From NCBI RefSeq assembly GCF_001590865.1, contig NZ_BBUY01000002.1:10487-74486 (forward strand): a stretch of 64,000 nt of DNA, given 5' to 3'. Position 1 is the stretch's first letter. The number at the start of each line of letters is the position of its first letter. Both the position numbers and the translations under genes were made by a program. Positions 17,957 through 29,840 of the stretch are shown piece after piece. Source of the stretch: Streptomyces sp. NBRC 110611. Its GTDB lineage: Bacteria; Actinomycetota; Actinomycetes; Streptomycetales; Streptomycetaceae. Under the pieces are notes generated by a model. It saw nothing but the letters and a program-made list of their open reading frames with translations, was not told the DNA's origin and did no database searches.

Positions 17957-18931
17957 GTGCCGCACTCCGCGCTGCGCACCTCCCGGACCGCCGCGACCGC
18001 CGCCGCCCTGGCCGCCGTCACCCTCACGGCCATACCCCCCACGGCGTCGGCCGCCACCGCCCCGCACCTGAAGGTGCTGTCCTACAACGCCTTCCTGATG
18101 AGCAAGAACCTCTACCCCAACTGGGGCCAGGACCACCGCGCGCAGGCGATCGCGGCCGCGGACTTCTTCCGGGGCAACGATGTGGTCGTCCTCCAGGAAG
18201 CATTCGACAACTCCTCCTCGGACGCGCTGAAGTCGCAGGCCTCGGCGCAGTACCCGCACCAGACCCCGGTGGTCGGCCGGAGCAAGGACGGCTGGGACGC
18301 CACCGGCGGCGCCTACTCCTCCACCGCCCCGGAGGACGGCGGGGTGACGCTGCTGAGCAAGTGGCCGATCCTGCGCAAGGAGCAGTACGTCTACAAGGAC
18401 GCCTGTGGTGCGGACTCCCTGTCCAACAAGGGCTTCGTCTACGCGGTACTGAACGTCGACGGCACCAAGGTGCATATCGTCGGCACCCACGCCCAGTCCA
18501 CCGACTCGGGCTGCGCGGCGGGCGAGGCGGCCGCCGACCGCGCCAAGCAGTTCAAGGAGCTGGACGCCTTCCTGGACGCCCGGCACATTCCGGCGGACGA
18601 GGAGGTCATGGTCGCCGGTGATCTGAACGTCGACTCGCGCAGCGCCGAATACGACGCCCTGCTCGCCAACGCCGACCTGGCGCCCGCCGACGGGCGCACC
18701 GGCCACCCGTACTCGTTCGACACCCGGGAGAACTCCGTCGCGAAGTACCGCTACCCGGACGACCCCCGCGAGGACCTGGACTACGTGCTGCACCGCAACG
18801 GCCATGCCCGGCCCGGCGGATGGCGGAACGAGGTGATCAAGGAGGAGTCGGCGCCCTGGACCGTCTCCAGCTGGGGCAGGAACTACACCTACACCAACCT
18901 CTCCGACCACTATCCGGTGCTCGGCGGCTGA
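17957..18931 (+). CDS. sph: Secreted sphingomyelin phosphodiesterase (neutral sphingomyelinase C)
   Basis: 324 residues; GTG start with AAGGAG five bases upstream. Signal peptide cut near TASAATA (residues 29-35). Exonuclease-endonuclease-phosphatase fold: metal and catalytic residues in SYNAFLM, LQEAFDN, THAQS, AGDLNVDS and the final SDHYPV. Hydrolyses sphingomyelin to ceramide and phosphocholine outside the cell. Bacterial SMases of this type are about 300-330 residues, so this is full length. Upstream inverted repeat suggests dedicated regulation. Confidence 0.9.
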   Translation: MPHSALRTSRTAATAAALAAVTLTAIPPTASAATAPHLKVLSYNAFLMSKNLYPNWGQDHRAQAIAAADFFRGNDVVVLQEAFDNSSSDALKSQASAQYPHQTPVVGRSKDGWDATGGAYSSTAPEDGGVTLLSKWPILRKEQYVYKDACGADSLSNKGFVYAVLNVDGTKVHIVGTHAQSTDSGCAAGEAAADRAKQFKELDAFLDARHIPADEEVMVAGDLNVDSRSAEYDALLANADLAPADGRTGHPYSFDTRENSVAKYRYPDDPREDLDYVLHRNGHARPGGWRNEVIKEESAPWTVSSWGRNYTYTNLSDHYPVLGG

Positions 18932-18970
18932 GCCGACGGGCCCGTCGGCGCCCCGGTGCGGCCGAACGCA

Positions 18971-19010
18971 AGGGCGGCCGCGGACGCCTTCCGGCCTCCG
19001 CGACCGCCCT
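18971..19010. terminator. Bidirectional hairpin terminator
   Basis: Arms AGGGCGGCCGCGGA and TCCGCGACCGCCCT (one interior mismatch) lie between the convergent sphingomyelinase and permease genes. Confidence 0.75.
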
Positions 19011-19038
19011 GACTGCTGCGGGTGTCGCTACCGCGCGA

Positions 19039-20499
19039 CTACTTCGCCTGTTCGCGCTCCTTGGCGATCCGGGCCACCCGGCCGCGGACCGCGTACCAGC
19101 CGGCGACCAGGGCCACCGCGAGAACCGGGATCAGCAGCACGGTCTGCCGGCCGACACCGCCGTCGAACCACATCAGGACGATCACGCCGAGCAGGAAGAC
19201 GATCGTGGCGATATCGGTGACCGGCGTGCCCGGCAGCCGGAAGCGCGGACGCGTGGCCAGCCCCTCCTTGGCACGGCGCACGAACACCATGTGACAGACC
19301 ATGATCGTGCACCAGGTGCTGATGATGCCGAGCGCCGCGATGTTGATCACGATCTCGAACGCCTGGCCCGGCAGCCAGTAGTTGAGCCCGACGCCGAGCA
19401 CACACACCGCGGAGGTGAGCATGATGCCGCCGTACGGCACCTGGTTGCGGTTCATCAGGCCGGCGAACTTCGGCGCGGAGCCGGCCATCGACATGGAGCG
19501 CAGAATACGGCCGGTCGAGTAGAGGCCGGAGTTCAGGCTGGACATCGCCGCGGTCAGCACGACGAGGTTCATCACATCGCCCGCCGCCGGGACACCGACG
19601 TTGGACAGCACCGTGACGAAGGGACTCTCGCTGCCGGTGTACTTGTCCCACGGCAGCAGCATCGCGAGCAGGACGACCGAGCCGACGTAGAAGATGCCCA
19701 CCCGCCACATGATGGAGTTCACGGCCTTCGGCACGACCTTCTGCGGCTCCGCGGTCTCACCCGCGGTGACACCGACCAGCTCGACCGCGGAGTAGGCGAA
19801 GACCACACCCTGGAGCACGATCACCACGGGCAGCAGGCCGGTCGGGAAGAGGCCGCCGTTGTCGGTGATCAGATTCAGCCCCGGGGTGTGGCCGTCGACC
19901 GGGTGCTGGGTGGCCAGCAGGAAGATGCCGATGAACATGAAGACGACCAGCGCGACGACCTTGATGATCGCGAACCAGAACTCCAGCTCACCGAAGATCT
20001 TCACGGAGATCAGGTTCACCGCCAGCACGACCGCCAGCGCGATCAGCGCCATCACCCACTGCGGGATGTCGGTGAACAGGCTCCAGTAGTGCGTATAGAG
20101 GGCGATCGCGGTGATGTCGGCGATACCGGTCGTCGACCAGTTGACGACGTACATCCAGCCGGCGACGTAGGCGCCCTTCTCGCCCAGGAACTCCCGGGCG
20201 TAGGAGACGAACGAACCGGACGACGGGCGGTGCAGCACCAGCTCGCCGAGGGCGCGGACGACGAAGAAGGCGAAGACGCCGCAGACGGCGTAGGCGACGG
20301 CCAGGGCGGGACCGGCGGAGTGCAGCCGGCCGCCGGCGCCCAGGAACAGGCCGGTGCCGATCGCCCCGCCGATGGCGATCATGTTGATGTGCCGGCCCTT
20401 GAGGCCCTTGCTGTAGCCCGCGTCGCCCGCGTCCTGCTGCGCGCCGCTCCCCCCGTCAGGTGACCTGTGGGCTGTCTCGGTGACGGTTTCCGTGCTCAC
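19039..20499 (-). CDS. Amino acid permease, L-asparagine permease (AnsP) type
   Basis: 486 residues from GTG 20499; twelve membrane helices of the amino-acid transporter (AAT/APC) family. The first helix motif INMIAIGGAIGTGLFLGAGG and the segment ALGELVLHRPSSGSFVSYAR match AnsP/GabP-type proton symporters, with closest resemblance to actinobacterial asparagine permeases (FLGEKGAYVAGWMYVVNWST). Substrate assignment beyond a neutral amino acid is inference. Located 133 bp downstream of the acyl-CoA ligase on the same strand, with no obvious functional link. Confidence 0.87.
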   Translation of the reverse strand: MSTETVTETAHRSPDGGSGAQQDAGDAGYSKGLKGRHINMIAIGGAIGTGLFLGAGGRLHSAGPALAVAYAVCGVFAFFVVRALGELVLHRPSSGSFVSYAREFLGEKGAYVAGWMYVVNWSTTGIADITAIALYTHYWSLFTDIPQWVMALIALAVVLAVNLISVKIFGELEFWFAIIKVVALVVFMFIGIFLLATQHPVDGHTPGLNLITDNGGLFPTGLLPVVIVLQGVVFAYSAVELVGVTAGETAEPQKVVPKAVNSIMWRVGIFYVGSVVLLAMLLPWDKYTGSESPFVTVLSNVGVPAAGDVMNLVVLTAAMSSLNSGLYSTGRILRSMSMAGSAPKFAGLMNRNQVPYGGIMLTSAVCVLGVGLNYWLPGQAFEIVINIAALGIISTWCTIMVCHMVFVRRAKEGLATRPRFRLPGTPVTDIATIVFLLGVIVLMWFDGGVGRQTVLLIPVLAVALVAGWYAVRGRVARIAKEREQAK

Positions 20500-20632
20500 T
20501 GCTGGTGGTTCTCGCTTTCGGGCAGGCGCTTGCCGTGAGGCAGGCGATCGAGCGAAGGCCGGATCCCGCGGGTCTCACGGTCGGCCGACGGCACACCTTC
20601 CCCGAAGACCGACCCGCCGTCTGTGGGCAAGG

Positions 20633-22483
<1,851 letters not shown>

Positions 22484-22608
22484 CGCGGGCCTCCGGATGA
22501 TGTGGCCTGGTCTGCGGACCGAACTGCGGGACCGGCCGCGGGTGCGGTGCGGTCGGAACCGGTTCCCGAAGGTTTCACAAGAGTGGTGAGACAGCAATAC
22601 TGTTGAAC

Positions 22609-23361
22609 ATGAGTGAGTCCGCCACCGGTCTGACCGTCGACGAACTGGCCGCCCGTGCCGGCGTCACGGTCCGCACGATCCGCTTCTACAGCACCCGCGG
22701 TCTGCTGCCGCCGCCGGAGATCGGTCCGCGCCGGGTCGGCCGTTACGGACCGGACCACCTCTCGCGGCTCGCGCTCATCGAGGAGCTCCAGCACCAGGGG
22801 CTGACGCTCTCCGCGATCGAACGCTATCTGGAGCAGCTGCCGCCCGATCTGAGCGCCCAGGACCTGGCCATCCACCGTGCGGTGGTGGCGAGTTGGATAC
22901 CGGACAAGGCGGAGGACGCCACCCGCGACCAGCTGGAGCGGCGGGCCGGCCGGGAGCTGACCGAGGAGGACCTGGACCGGCTGGCGGCCATGAGCGTGCT
23001 CGTCCGGACCGCGGACCCGCAGATCTTCCGGGTCGACCCCGGGCTGCTGCACCTGGGCACCCGGCTGCTGGACGTGCCGATCGCGCTGGACAGCATCCTC
23101 GCGGCCCGGACCGTCGTCATCGAGCACACCCGCGCCGCGGCCCGCGAGCTCAGCCGGCTCTTCAGGGACGAGGTGGGGGAGCCGTACCGGGACGGCGCGC
23201 CGGACGCGGAGGAGAGGGCGCGGATGAAGTCGCTCTCGGCCCATATGCAGCCGATGGTGGTGCAAGCACTGGTCACCGCCTTCCAGCGGTCGATGAAGCA
23301 GGAGCTGCGGGAGTGGCTCGGCGGGAGCCCCGGCCGCCGGGACCCCGCCGCGCGGGGGTGA
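22609..23361 (+). CDS. MerR family transcriptional regulator
   Basis: 250 residues from ATG 22609. N-terminal MerR winged helix: LTVDELAARAGVTVRTIRFY followed by STRGLLPPPE and the wing RRVGRYGPDHLSRLALIEEL. The long C-terminal effector domain (residues 75-250) has no cysteine-rich metal site, so an organic ligand such as an acyl-CoA is more plausible. There is no ribosome site; AATACT ends 7 nt before the ATG, suggesting a leaderless mRNA. Placed between the acyl-CoA ligase (divergent) and the beta-oxidation operon (convergent), so it likely controls fatty-acid catabolism. Confidence 0.87.
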   Translation: MSESATGLTVDELAARAGVTVRTIRFYSTRGLLPPPEIGPRRVGRYGPDHLSRLALIEELQHQGLTLSAIERYLEQLPPDLSAQDLAIHRAVVASWIPDKAEDATRDQLERRAGRELTEEDLDRLAAMSVLVRTADPQIFRVDPGLLHLGTRLLDVPIALDSILAARTVVIEHTRAAARELSRLFRDEVGEPYRDGAPDAEERARMKSLSAHMQPMVVQALVTAFQRSMKQELREWLGGSPGRRDPAARG

Positions 23362-23370
23362 CGGGTGGCC

Positions 23371-23395
23371 GGGGCGGGCCGCCACGGTCCGCCCC
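23371..23395. terminator. Bidirectional hairpin terminator
   Basis: Arms GGGGCGGGCC (23371-23380) and GGTCCGCCCC (23386-23395) with one wobble pair and a 5-nt loop, between the convergent merR and fadB-like genes. Confidence 0.7.
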
Positions 23396-23402
23396 GCCCC
23401 GG

Positions 23403-25610
23403 TCAGTCGCTGAACCTCTCCCCCTTCGCGGCCTTGTCGAGCAGCAGCGCGGGGGGTGCGAACCGGTCTCCGTACGCCGCGTGCAGTTCGCGGGCGCGCG
23501 CCACGAATCCGGGCAGGCCGCCCGCATAGCCGTTGATGTACTGGAGCACGCCACCGGTCCACCCCGGGAAGCCGATGCCGAGGAGGGAGCCGATGTTGGC
23601 GTCCACGACGGAGGTGAGCACGCCCTCCTCCAGGCAGCGGACGGTGTCCAGCGCCTCGGAGAAGAGCATCCGCTCCTGCATGTCCTGGAAGGGGATCTCG
23701 GCTCCCTCGCCGGCTCCCTCCCTGGCTCCCTGCCCGGCTCCCGCGCCGACGAAGTGCTCGCGCAGTCCGGGCCACAGGCCGAGGCGTGCGCCGTCCTCGC
23801 CGTACTCGTAGAAGCCGGCGCCGCCGCTGCGGCCGGGACGCCCGAACTCGTCCACCATCCGGTCGATGACCTCGTCGGCCGGGTGCGGCTGCCAGGTGCC
23901 GCCGGACTCCTCGACCGCCCGCCTGGTCTCCTCGCGGATCTTGCGCGGGAGGGTGAGGGTCAGCTCGTCCATCAGCGAGAGCACCTTCGCCGGGTAGCCG
24001 GCCTGGGCGGCGGCCTGCTCCACGGAGGCCGGGTCGAGGCCCTCACCGACCATCGCCACGCCTTCGTTGATGAACTGGCCGATGACGCGGGAGGTGAAGA
24101 AGCCGCGCGAGTCGTTGACCACGATCGGGGTCTTCTTGATCTGGCGGACCAGGTCGAAGGCGCGGGCCAGCGCCTCATCGCCGGTCCGCTCGCCCTTGAT
24201 GATCTCCACCAGCGGCATCTTGTCGACCGGTGAGAAGAAGTGCAGGCCGATGAAGTCCTGGTCGCGCTCGACTCCCTCGGCCAGCAGGGTGATGGGCAGG
24301 GTGGAGGTGTTGGAGCACAGCAGCGCGTCCGGCGCGACGATGTGCTGGATCTCCTTGAACACCTTGTGCTTGAGCGCGACGTCCTCGAAGACCGCCTCGA
24401 TGACGGCGTCGCAGCCCGCGAGGTCGGCCGGCTCGGCGGTCGGCGTGATGCGGCCCAGCAGCGCGTCCGCCTTCTCCTGGGTGGTGCGGCCCTTGGCGAC
24501 GGCCTTGGCACAGAGCTTCTCGGAGTAGCTCTTGCCCTGGGCGGCGGCGTCCCGGGAGATGTCCTTGAGGACGACCTCGATGCCGGCCAGGGCGCACGCG
24601 TAGGCGATCCCGGCGCCCATCATCCCGGCTCCGAGGACGCCGACCTTGCGCACCGTGCGCGGCTCGATGTCCTTGGGACGGCTGGCGCCGGAGTTGACGG
24701 CGTTGAGGTCGAAGAAGAAGGCCTGGATCATGTTCTTCGCGGTCTGGCCGGTGACCAGTTCGGTGAAGTAGCGGGCCTCGATGGTCTGGGCCGTCTCGAA
24801 GTCGACCTGGGAGCCCTCGACGGCCGCGGCGAGGATGTTGCGCGGGGCCGGGTAGGGGGCGCCGTTGGTCTGCTTCTTCAGACTGGCCGGGAATGCCGGG
24901 AGGTTGGCGGCGAACTTCGGGTTCGCCGGGGTGCCGCCGGGGATCTTGTAGCCGGGGACGTCCCAGGGCTGCCGGGACTCCGGGTGGGCGTCGATGAAGG
25001 CACGCGCCTTGGCCAGCATCTCCTCGGGGGTGGCGGCGAGTTCATGGACGAGGCCGTGCTCCAGTGCGCGCTTCGGGGAGTACTGGGTGCCCTGGAGAAG
25101 CACCTTGAGCAGGGCGTCCGCGATACCCATCAGCCGTACGGTGCGGGTCACGCCGCCACCGCCGGGGAGCAGGCCGAGGGTGACCTCGGGCAGGCCGATC
25201 TTGGAGCCCGGCGCGTCGAGTGCGATGCGGTGGTGGCTGGCCAGCGCGATCTCGTAACCGCCGCCGAGCGCCGCGCCGTTGAGGGCCGCGACGACGGGCT
25301 TGCCCAGGGTCTCGATACGGCGCAGGGAGCGCTTGATGCCGTTGCCGGCCTCGAACACCCGCTGGGCGTCCTCGGGGCCGGCCTTGATCATGTCCTTCAG
25401 GTCACCGCCGGCGAAGAAGGTCTTCTTCGCGGAGGTGTAGATGATGCCGCGGAGGGTGTCCTTCTCGGCCTCCGCGCGGTCGGCGATCGCCGCGAGGGAG
25501 TCCTTGAACGCCTGGTTCATGGTGTTCGCGGACTGGTGGGGGTCGTCGAGGACGAGGGTGACGATGCCGGTCTCGTCCTGCTCCCAGCGGATGGTCGTGC
25601 TCTCGGTCAT
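23403..25610 (-). CDS. fadB: Fatty-acid oxidation multifunctional protein (enoyl-CoA hydratase / 3-hydroxyacyl-CoA dehydrogenase)
   Basis: 735 residues from ATG 25610 (GGAGA eight bases upstream). N-terminal crotonase domain (FFAGGDLKDMI; LNGAALGGGYEIALA; GLPEVTLGLLPGGGGVTRTV, keeping the catalytic glutamate), then an NAD-binding 3-hydroxyacyl-CoA dehydrogenase domain starting about residue 325 (VGVLGAGMMGAGIAYA) with the HFFSPVDKMPLVEI catalytic His, and a duplicated C-terminal helical domain. Catalyses steps 2 and 3 of beta-oxidation. Last gene of a four-gene operon with 37 bp between it and the thiolase. A short Gly/Ala/Glu-rich insertion (REGAGEGAE region) lies near residue 635. Confidence 0.93.
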   Translation of the reverse strand: MTESTTIRWEQDETGIVTLVLDDPHQSANTMNQAFKDSLAAIADRAEAEKDTLRGIIYTSAKKTFFAGGDLKDMIKAGPEDAQRVFEAGNGIKRSLRRIETLGKPVVAALNGAALGGGYEIALASHHRIALDAPGSKIGLPEVTLGLLPGGGGVTRTVRLMGIADALLKVLLQGTQYSPKRALEHGLVHELAATPEEMLAKARAFIDAHPESRQPWDVPGYKIPGGTPANPKFAANLPAFPASLKKQTNGAPYPAPRNILAAAVEGSQVDFETAQTIEARYFTELVTGQTAKNMIQAFFFDLNAVNSGASRPKDIEPRTVRKVGVLGAGMMGAGIAYACALAGIEVVLKDISRDAAAQGKSYSEKLCAKAVAKGRTTQEKADALLGRITPTAEPADLAGCDAVIEAVFEDVALKHKVFKEIQHIVAPDALLCSNTSTLPITLLAEGVERDQDFIGLHFFSPVDKMPLVEIIKGERTGDEALARAFDLVRQIKKTPIVVNDSRGFFTSRVIGQFINEGVAMVGEGLDPASVEQAAAQAGYPAKVLSLMDELTLTLPRKIREETRRAVEESGGTWQPHPADEVIDRMVDEFGRPGRSGGAGFYEYGEDGARLGLWPGLREHFVGAGAGQGAREGAGEGAEIPFQDMQERMLFSEALDTVRCLEEGVLTSVVDANIGSLLGIGFPGWTGGVLQYINGYAGGLPGFVARARELHAAYGDRFAPPALLLDKAAKGERFSD

Positions 25611-25647
25611 GGCGTGGGTCTCCGTAGAAGTCTGGTGGGCCGCTGGG

Positions 25648-26862
25648 TTACAGGCGCTCGACGATCGTGGCGACACCCATGCCGCCGCCGACGCACAGCG
25701 TGACCAGGCCGTAGCGCTTGTCCTGGCGCTCCAGCTCGTCGACGAGGGTGCCGAGGATCATCGCGCCGGTGGCGCCGAGCGGATGGCCGAGGGCGATGGC
25801 GCCGCCGTTGACATTGACCTTGTCCAGGGACAGGCCCATCTCCCGGACGAAGCGCAGGACGACCGCGGCGAAAGCCTCGTTGATCTCGACCAGGTCGATG
25901 TCGTCGATGGTCAGCCCGGCCTTGGCGAGAGCCTTGCGGGTGGCGGGCGCGGGCCCGGTGAGCATGATGGTGGGTTCGGAGCCGGAGACCGCCGCGGAGA
26001 CGATCCGGGCACGCGGGCGCAGCCCGTACCGCTCCCCCACGGCCCGGGAGCCGATCGCGACGAGCGAGGCGCCGTCGACGATGCCGGAGGAGTTGCCCGC
26101 GTGGTGGACATGGTCGATCTTCTCGACCCAGTGGTACTTCTGCAGCGCGACGGCGTCGAAACCGCCGAGCTCCCCGATGTCCGCGAAGGACGGCTTCAGT
26201 GTGGCGAGGGAGTCGGCGGTGGTGCCGGGGCGCGGGTGCTCGTCGCGGTCGAGGACGACGAGGCCCGAGCGGTCCCTGACCGGCACGACGGACTTGTCGA
26301 AGCGGCCGTCCTTCCAGGCCGCGGCGGCACGCTCCTGCGACAGCGCCGCGTACTCGTCGACGTCACGCCGGGACAAGCCCTCGAGGGTGGCGATCAAGTC
26401 GGCCCCGACGCCCTGTGGCACGAAATTGACGGCGAGGTTGGTCATCGGGTCGTTGAACCAGGCACCGCCGTCCGAGGCCATCGGCACCCGCGACATCGAC
26501 TCGACGCCGCCCGCGAGCACCAGGTCCTCCCAGCCGGAACGGACCTTCGCCGCGGCCAGGTTGACGGCTTCCAGGCCGGAGGCACAGAAGCGGTTCTCCT
26601 GGACGCCGGCCACCGTGTCGGGCAGTCCGGCCGCGATGGCGGCGATCCGGGCGATGTCGGAGCCCTGGTCGCCGACCGGTCCGACGACGCCGAGCACGAT
26701 GTCGTCGATCGCCGCCGGGTCGAGGTCCGGGCAGCGGCCGCGGAGCTCGTGGAGGAGACCGACGACGAGGTCGATCGGCTTGGTGCCGTGCAGGGCGCCA
26801 TTGGCCTTGCCGCGTCCGCGCGGGGTGCGGATCGCGTCGTACACAAACGCTTCGGGACTCAC
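25648..26862 (-). CDS. fadA: Acetyl-CoA C-acyltransferase (thiolase)
   Basis: 404 residues; GTG start with AAAGG upstream. Thiolase catalytic residues: nucleophile Cys93 ([11 protein letters not shown]), His in [15 protein letters not shown], and Cys in TLCVGGGMG. Completes beta-oxidation by cleaving 3-ketoacyl-CoA, forming a functional pair with the FadB-like protein encoded next to it. Confidence 0.94.
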   Translation of the reverse strand: MSPEAFVYDAIRTPRGRGKANGALHGTKPIDLVVGLLHELRGRCPDLDPAAIDDIVLGVVGPVGDQGSDIARIAAIAAGLPDTVAGVQENRFCASGLEAVNLAAAKVRSGWEDLVLAGGVESMSRVPMASDGGAWFNDPMTNLAVNFVPQGVGADLIATLEGLSRRDVDEYAALSQERAAAAWKDGRFDKSVVPVRDRSGLVVLDRDEHPRPGTTADSLATLKPSFADIGELGGFDAVALQKYHWVEKIDHVHHAGNSSGIVDGASLVAIGSRAVGERYGLRPRARIVSAAVSGSEPTIMLTGPAPATRKALAKAGLTIDDIDLVEINEAFAAVVLRFVREMGLSLDKVNVNGGAIALGHPLGATGAMILGTLVDELERQDKRYGLVTLCVGGGMGVATIVERL

Positions 26863-26938
26863 GGTCGAGCCTTTCTTGTCAGGCCGGTCTTGTCAGGCCG
26901 GGTCCGGGGTGTCCCCGGAAGTGCGCGGCAACGAGGGT

Positions 26939-28081
26939 TCAGGCGAGCAGGGAACGGCCGATGATCTCCTTCATGATCTCCGTGGTCCCGCCGTAGATGG
27001 TCTGGATGCGGCCGTCGGTGAAGGCCTTCGCGACGGGGTACTCGCTCATATAGCCGTACCCCCCGTGGAGCTGGAGGCAGCGGTCGGCGACCCGTTTCTG
27101 GAGTTCGGTCGCCCACCACTTGGCCATCGAGGCATGTACGCCGTCGAGCGCGCCGTCCGCGTGGTCGGCGATGCAGCGGTCGAGGAAGGCGCGGGTGACG
27201 GCGCACTCGGTGGCCATCTCGGCGATCTCGAAGCGGATGTGCTGAAGCTTCGCCAGCGGGCGCCCGAACGCCTCGCGCTCCTTGACGTACCGGGTGGTGA
27301 TCTCCAGCAGATGCTCCGCGGCCGCGATTCCGGCGACCGCTATGCCCAGGCGCTCCTGCGCGAGATTGGTCATCAGATGCACGAAGGCGCCGTTGAGCTC
27401 GCCGAGCAGATTCTCCTTGGGCACCCGTACGTCGTGGAAGAACAGCTCCGCGGTGTCCTGGGACTTCTGGCCGATCTTGTCGAGGTTGCGGCCACGCTCG
27501 AAGCCCGCCGTACCGCGCTCGACGACCAGCAGGCTCAGACCGTGTGCCCCGCCCTCGGGAGTCGTCCTGGCCACGACGATGACGAGGTCGGCGAGGATGC
27601 CGTTGGAGATGAAGGTCTTGGTGCCGTTGAGGAGCCAGTGGTCTCCGCCGTCCTCCGCGCGGGTGCGGATGCCCTGGAGGTCGGAGCCGGCGCCGGGCTC
27701 GGTCATGGCGATGGCGGTGATGATCTCGCCGCTGCAGAAGCCGGGCAGCCAGCGGCGCTTCTGCTCGTCGGTGGCGAGCGAGGTCAGATAGGGGCCGATG
27801 ATGTCGTTGTGCAGGCCGATGGCGAGGCCGGCGGCACCGGCGCGGGTGAACTCCTCGGCCAGTACCGCGCTGTAGCGGTAGTCGGGCTGGCCGCCTCCGC
27901 CGTACTCCTCGGGCACCGCCAGGCCCAGCAGGCCCTGTCTGCCGGCGGCCCGCCAGGCGTCCCGGCTGACGATGCCGTCCTTCTCCCACTGCTCGTAATG
28001 CGGCGTCACCTCCTTGGCGAGAAAGGTGCGCACGGTCCCGCGGAAGGCCTCGTGGTCGGCGGTGTAGAGCTGGCGCTGCAC
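26939..28081 (-). CDS. Acyl-CoA dehydrogenase
   Basis: 380 residues; GTG start with AAGGGA seven bases upstream, one base after the stop of the CoA transferase gene. Flavin-binding segment [38 protein letters not shown], and C-terminal [15 protein letters not shown] plus [14 protein letters not shown] identify the family. First, flavin-dependent step of beta-oxidation; electrons pass to ETF. Chain-length preference is not evident. Confidence 0.92.
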   Translation of the reverse strand: MQRQLYTADHEAFRGTVRTFLAKEVTPHYEQWEKDGIVSRDAWRAAGRQGLLGLAVPEEYGGGGQPDYRYSAVLAEEFTRAGAAGLAIGLHNDIIGPYLTSLATDEQKRRWLPGFCSGEIITAIAMTEPGAGSDLQGIRTRAEDGGDHWLLNGTKTFISNGILADLVIVVARTTPEGGAHGLSLLVVERGTAGFERGRNLDKIGQKSQDTAELFFHDVRVPKENLLGELNGAFVHLMTNLAQERLGIAVAGIAAAEHLLEITTRYVKEREAFGRPLAKLQHIRFEIAEMATECAVTRAFLDRCIADHADGALDGVHASMAKWWATELQKRVADRCLQLHGGYGYMSEYPVAKAFTDGRIQTIYGGTTEIMKEIIGRSLLA

Positions 28082-28082
28082 G

Positions 28083-29291
28083 CTACTGTCCCTTCGAAGG
28101 TTCGTTCCGGACCGACGGAGGCCGTCGGTCGGGGCCGCCGGACGGGGCGTCCGTGGGGTCGGCGGGCGGCGGTACGAGGAGGCCGGGCACCCGCCAGTCG
28201 CGGGCGATCTCCTCGGTGTCCGCTCCGGGCCGGGCGGGCGGTCGGCGGACCGCGCCCGGTGTGCGGGAGAAGCGGGGCGCGGGCGCCGGCTGGGTGATCC
28301 CGCCGTGCTCGAGGAAGGTGCCGCGGGCGGTGAGATGCGGGTGGTGGGGGGCTTCGCGCAGCGAGAGCACGGGCGCGACGCAGGCGTCGGACCCCGCGAA
28401 GACCGTGGTCCACTCCTCGCGCGTCCGGGTCTTGAAGCGGGCGGCGATGACGGTACGCAATTCGTCCCAGGCGGCGGGGTCGTCGCGGCCGGGTGCGTCG
28501 TCCTCGATGCCCAGCAGGCGGCTGAATTCGCCGTAGAACCGCTGCTCCAGCGCGCCGACCGCCATATGGCCGCCGTCGGCTGTCTCGTAGGTGCCGTAGA
28601 ACGGTGCCCCGCCGTCCAGCAGGTTCGTGCCGCGCCGGTCCTGCCATCCGCCGGCCGCCAGCATGCCGTGGATCATCGCCGTCAGATGGGCCGTGCCGTC
28701 GACGATCGCGGCGTCCACGACCTGGCCCGTGCCGCCCTCGGCGCGGGCGTGCTGGAGAGCGGCGAGGACGCCGATGACGAGGTAGAGGGAGCCGCCCGCG
28801 TAGTCGCCGAGGAGGTTGGCGGGGAAGACGGGCGGGCCGTCGGGCGGACCGGTCATGCCGAGGGCTCCCGTGAGGGCGATATAGCCGATGTCGTGTCCCG
28901 CCGTGTCGGCGAGCGGCCCCTGCTGCCCCCAGCCCGTCATCCGGCCGTAGACCAGGCGGGGGTTGCGCGCCCGGCACTCCTCGGGCCCCACCCCGAGCCG
29001 CTCGGCCACACCGGGGCGGTACCCCTCCACCAGGACATCGGCCCGCTCGGCCAGATCGAGTACCTGGGCCACCCCTTGGGGTGTCTTCAGATCGACCAGC
29101 ACCGAGCGCTTGTTGCGGTTGGTGATGTCGTGGGCCGGATCGATGCCCAGGCCGGCGCCTCCGGGCCGGTCGACGCGGACGACATCGGCGCCGAGATCGG
29201 CCAGCAGCATGGCCGCGAAGGGGCCGGGGCCGATGCCTGCGAGTTCGACCACCCGCACCCCGCTCAGCGGGCCGTTCCCTGACTCTGTCAT
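28083..29291 (-). CDS. CaiB/BaiF family CoA transferase (alpha-methylacyl-CoA racemase-like)
   Basis: 402 residues from ATG 29291 (AAGGG upstream; the frame is open for another 49 codons but runs through the promoter). Family III CoA-transferase motifs: [43 protein letters not shown], and [20 protein letters not shown]. The composition ([32 protein letters not shown]) is closest to alpha-methylacyl-CoA racemase, which would allow beta-oxidation of methyl-branched chains. First gene of the operon. The C-terminus is extended by a Pro-rich tail. Confidence 0.88.
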   Translation of the reverse strand: MTESGNGPLSGVRVVELAGIGPGPFAAMLLADLGADVVRVDRPGGAGLGIDPAHDITNRNKRSVLVDLKTPQGVAQVLDLAERADVLVEGYRPGVAERLGVGPEECRARNPRLVYGRMTGWGQQGPLADTAGHDIGYIALTGALGMTGPPDGPPVFPANLLGDYAGGSLYLVIGVLAALQHARAEGGTGQVVDAAIVDGTAHLTAMIHGMLAAGGWQDRRGTNLLDGGAPFYGTYETADGGHMAVGALEQRFYGEFSRLLGIEDDAPGRDDPAAWDELRTVIAARFKTRTREEWTTVFAGSDACVAPVLSLREAPHHPHLTARGTFLEHGGITQPAPAPRFSRTPGAVRRPPARPGADTEEIARDWRVPGLLVPPPADPTDAPSGGPDRRPPSVRNEPSKGQ

Positions 29292-29329
29292 CGCGTCCCA
29301 TGCCCTTCCGCACTGTGACACTTCTGATG

Positions 29330-29346
29330 TAACACTCGTGATGTTA
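29330..29346. promoter_or_regulatory. Candidate operator of the beta-oxidation operon
   Basis: Inverted repeat TAACA (29330-29334) / TGTTA (29342-29346) with 7-bp spacer inside an AT-rich patch 39-55 bp upstream of the CoA-transferase start; TGATGT also occurs twice, 15 bp apart (29324 and 29339). Could bind the nearby MerR protein or another fatty-acid regulator. Confidence 0.35.
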
Positions 29347-29394
29347 AGAACGTGTTCCACTTTCCACAAGACCCCCGTACCAAGCGGCCACCAC

Positions 29395-29449
29395 CGCGAA
29401 GGCCCGCGCCGACGATGCTCAACTGCCATCGCCGCCACGGGCCTTCGCG
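29395..29449. repeat. Long-loop perfect inverted repeat
   Basis: Perfect 12-bp arms CGCGAAGGCCCG (29395-29406) and CGGGCCTTCGCG (29438-29449) with a 31-bp loop, in a non-coding region between two divergent genes. Neither flank ends a gene, so it is not an obvious terminator. Confidence 0.7.
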
Positions 29450-29840
29450 CGCCTGCTGCCGCTGCGCCGCTATCCCCCGTCGAGCTCGGCGATGACCCGC
29501 CCGGCGGCTATCGGGCGACACGGCTCAGGACGGGCGCAGGGCAGCCCGCGCACCCCCGCACGCATGCGTCCCCACACCGCCGTCCGGCTCGCCGCCTCAC
29601 CCACGAGTCGCTCCTCCACGTCCGTCGCCCTCCGTCCCGCCCCTTGCCGCGGACGGCACCGCCCGCGATACCGTCCGGCGCCGCGCTCGTCGCGCGGACC
29701 GGTCAACGCAGTCCACGCTAACCGCGACCACTGACAACGGCCCGCGCAGCGCCGGACGGCCGAGACCGGCCGTTGACGGCGCCACCGCCACTGCCTAGGG
29801 TCCGGACACCAGGTCGACGGGGCAGTCGGGAGGACGCACG

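Larger units (their letters stand above)
29292..29840. other. 549-bp intergenic region, no convincing gene
   Basis: Holds the promoter region of the CoA-transferase operon (low-GC patch 29310-29365), a long inverted repeat (29395-29449) and the promoter of the enoyl-reductase-like gene (TAGGGT near 29796). An open frame on the minus strand at 29470-29706 (78 codons) has only moderate third-position GC, no family resemblance and no ribosome site; I do not call it a gene. Confidence 0.6.

Noticed and set aside
29470..29706. 78-codon minus-strand open frame in an otherwise empty region
   Set aside because: Moderate third-position GC, no ribosome site, no recognisable family.
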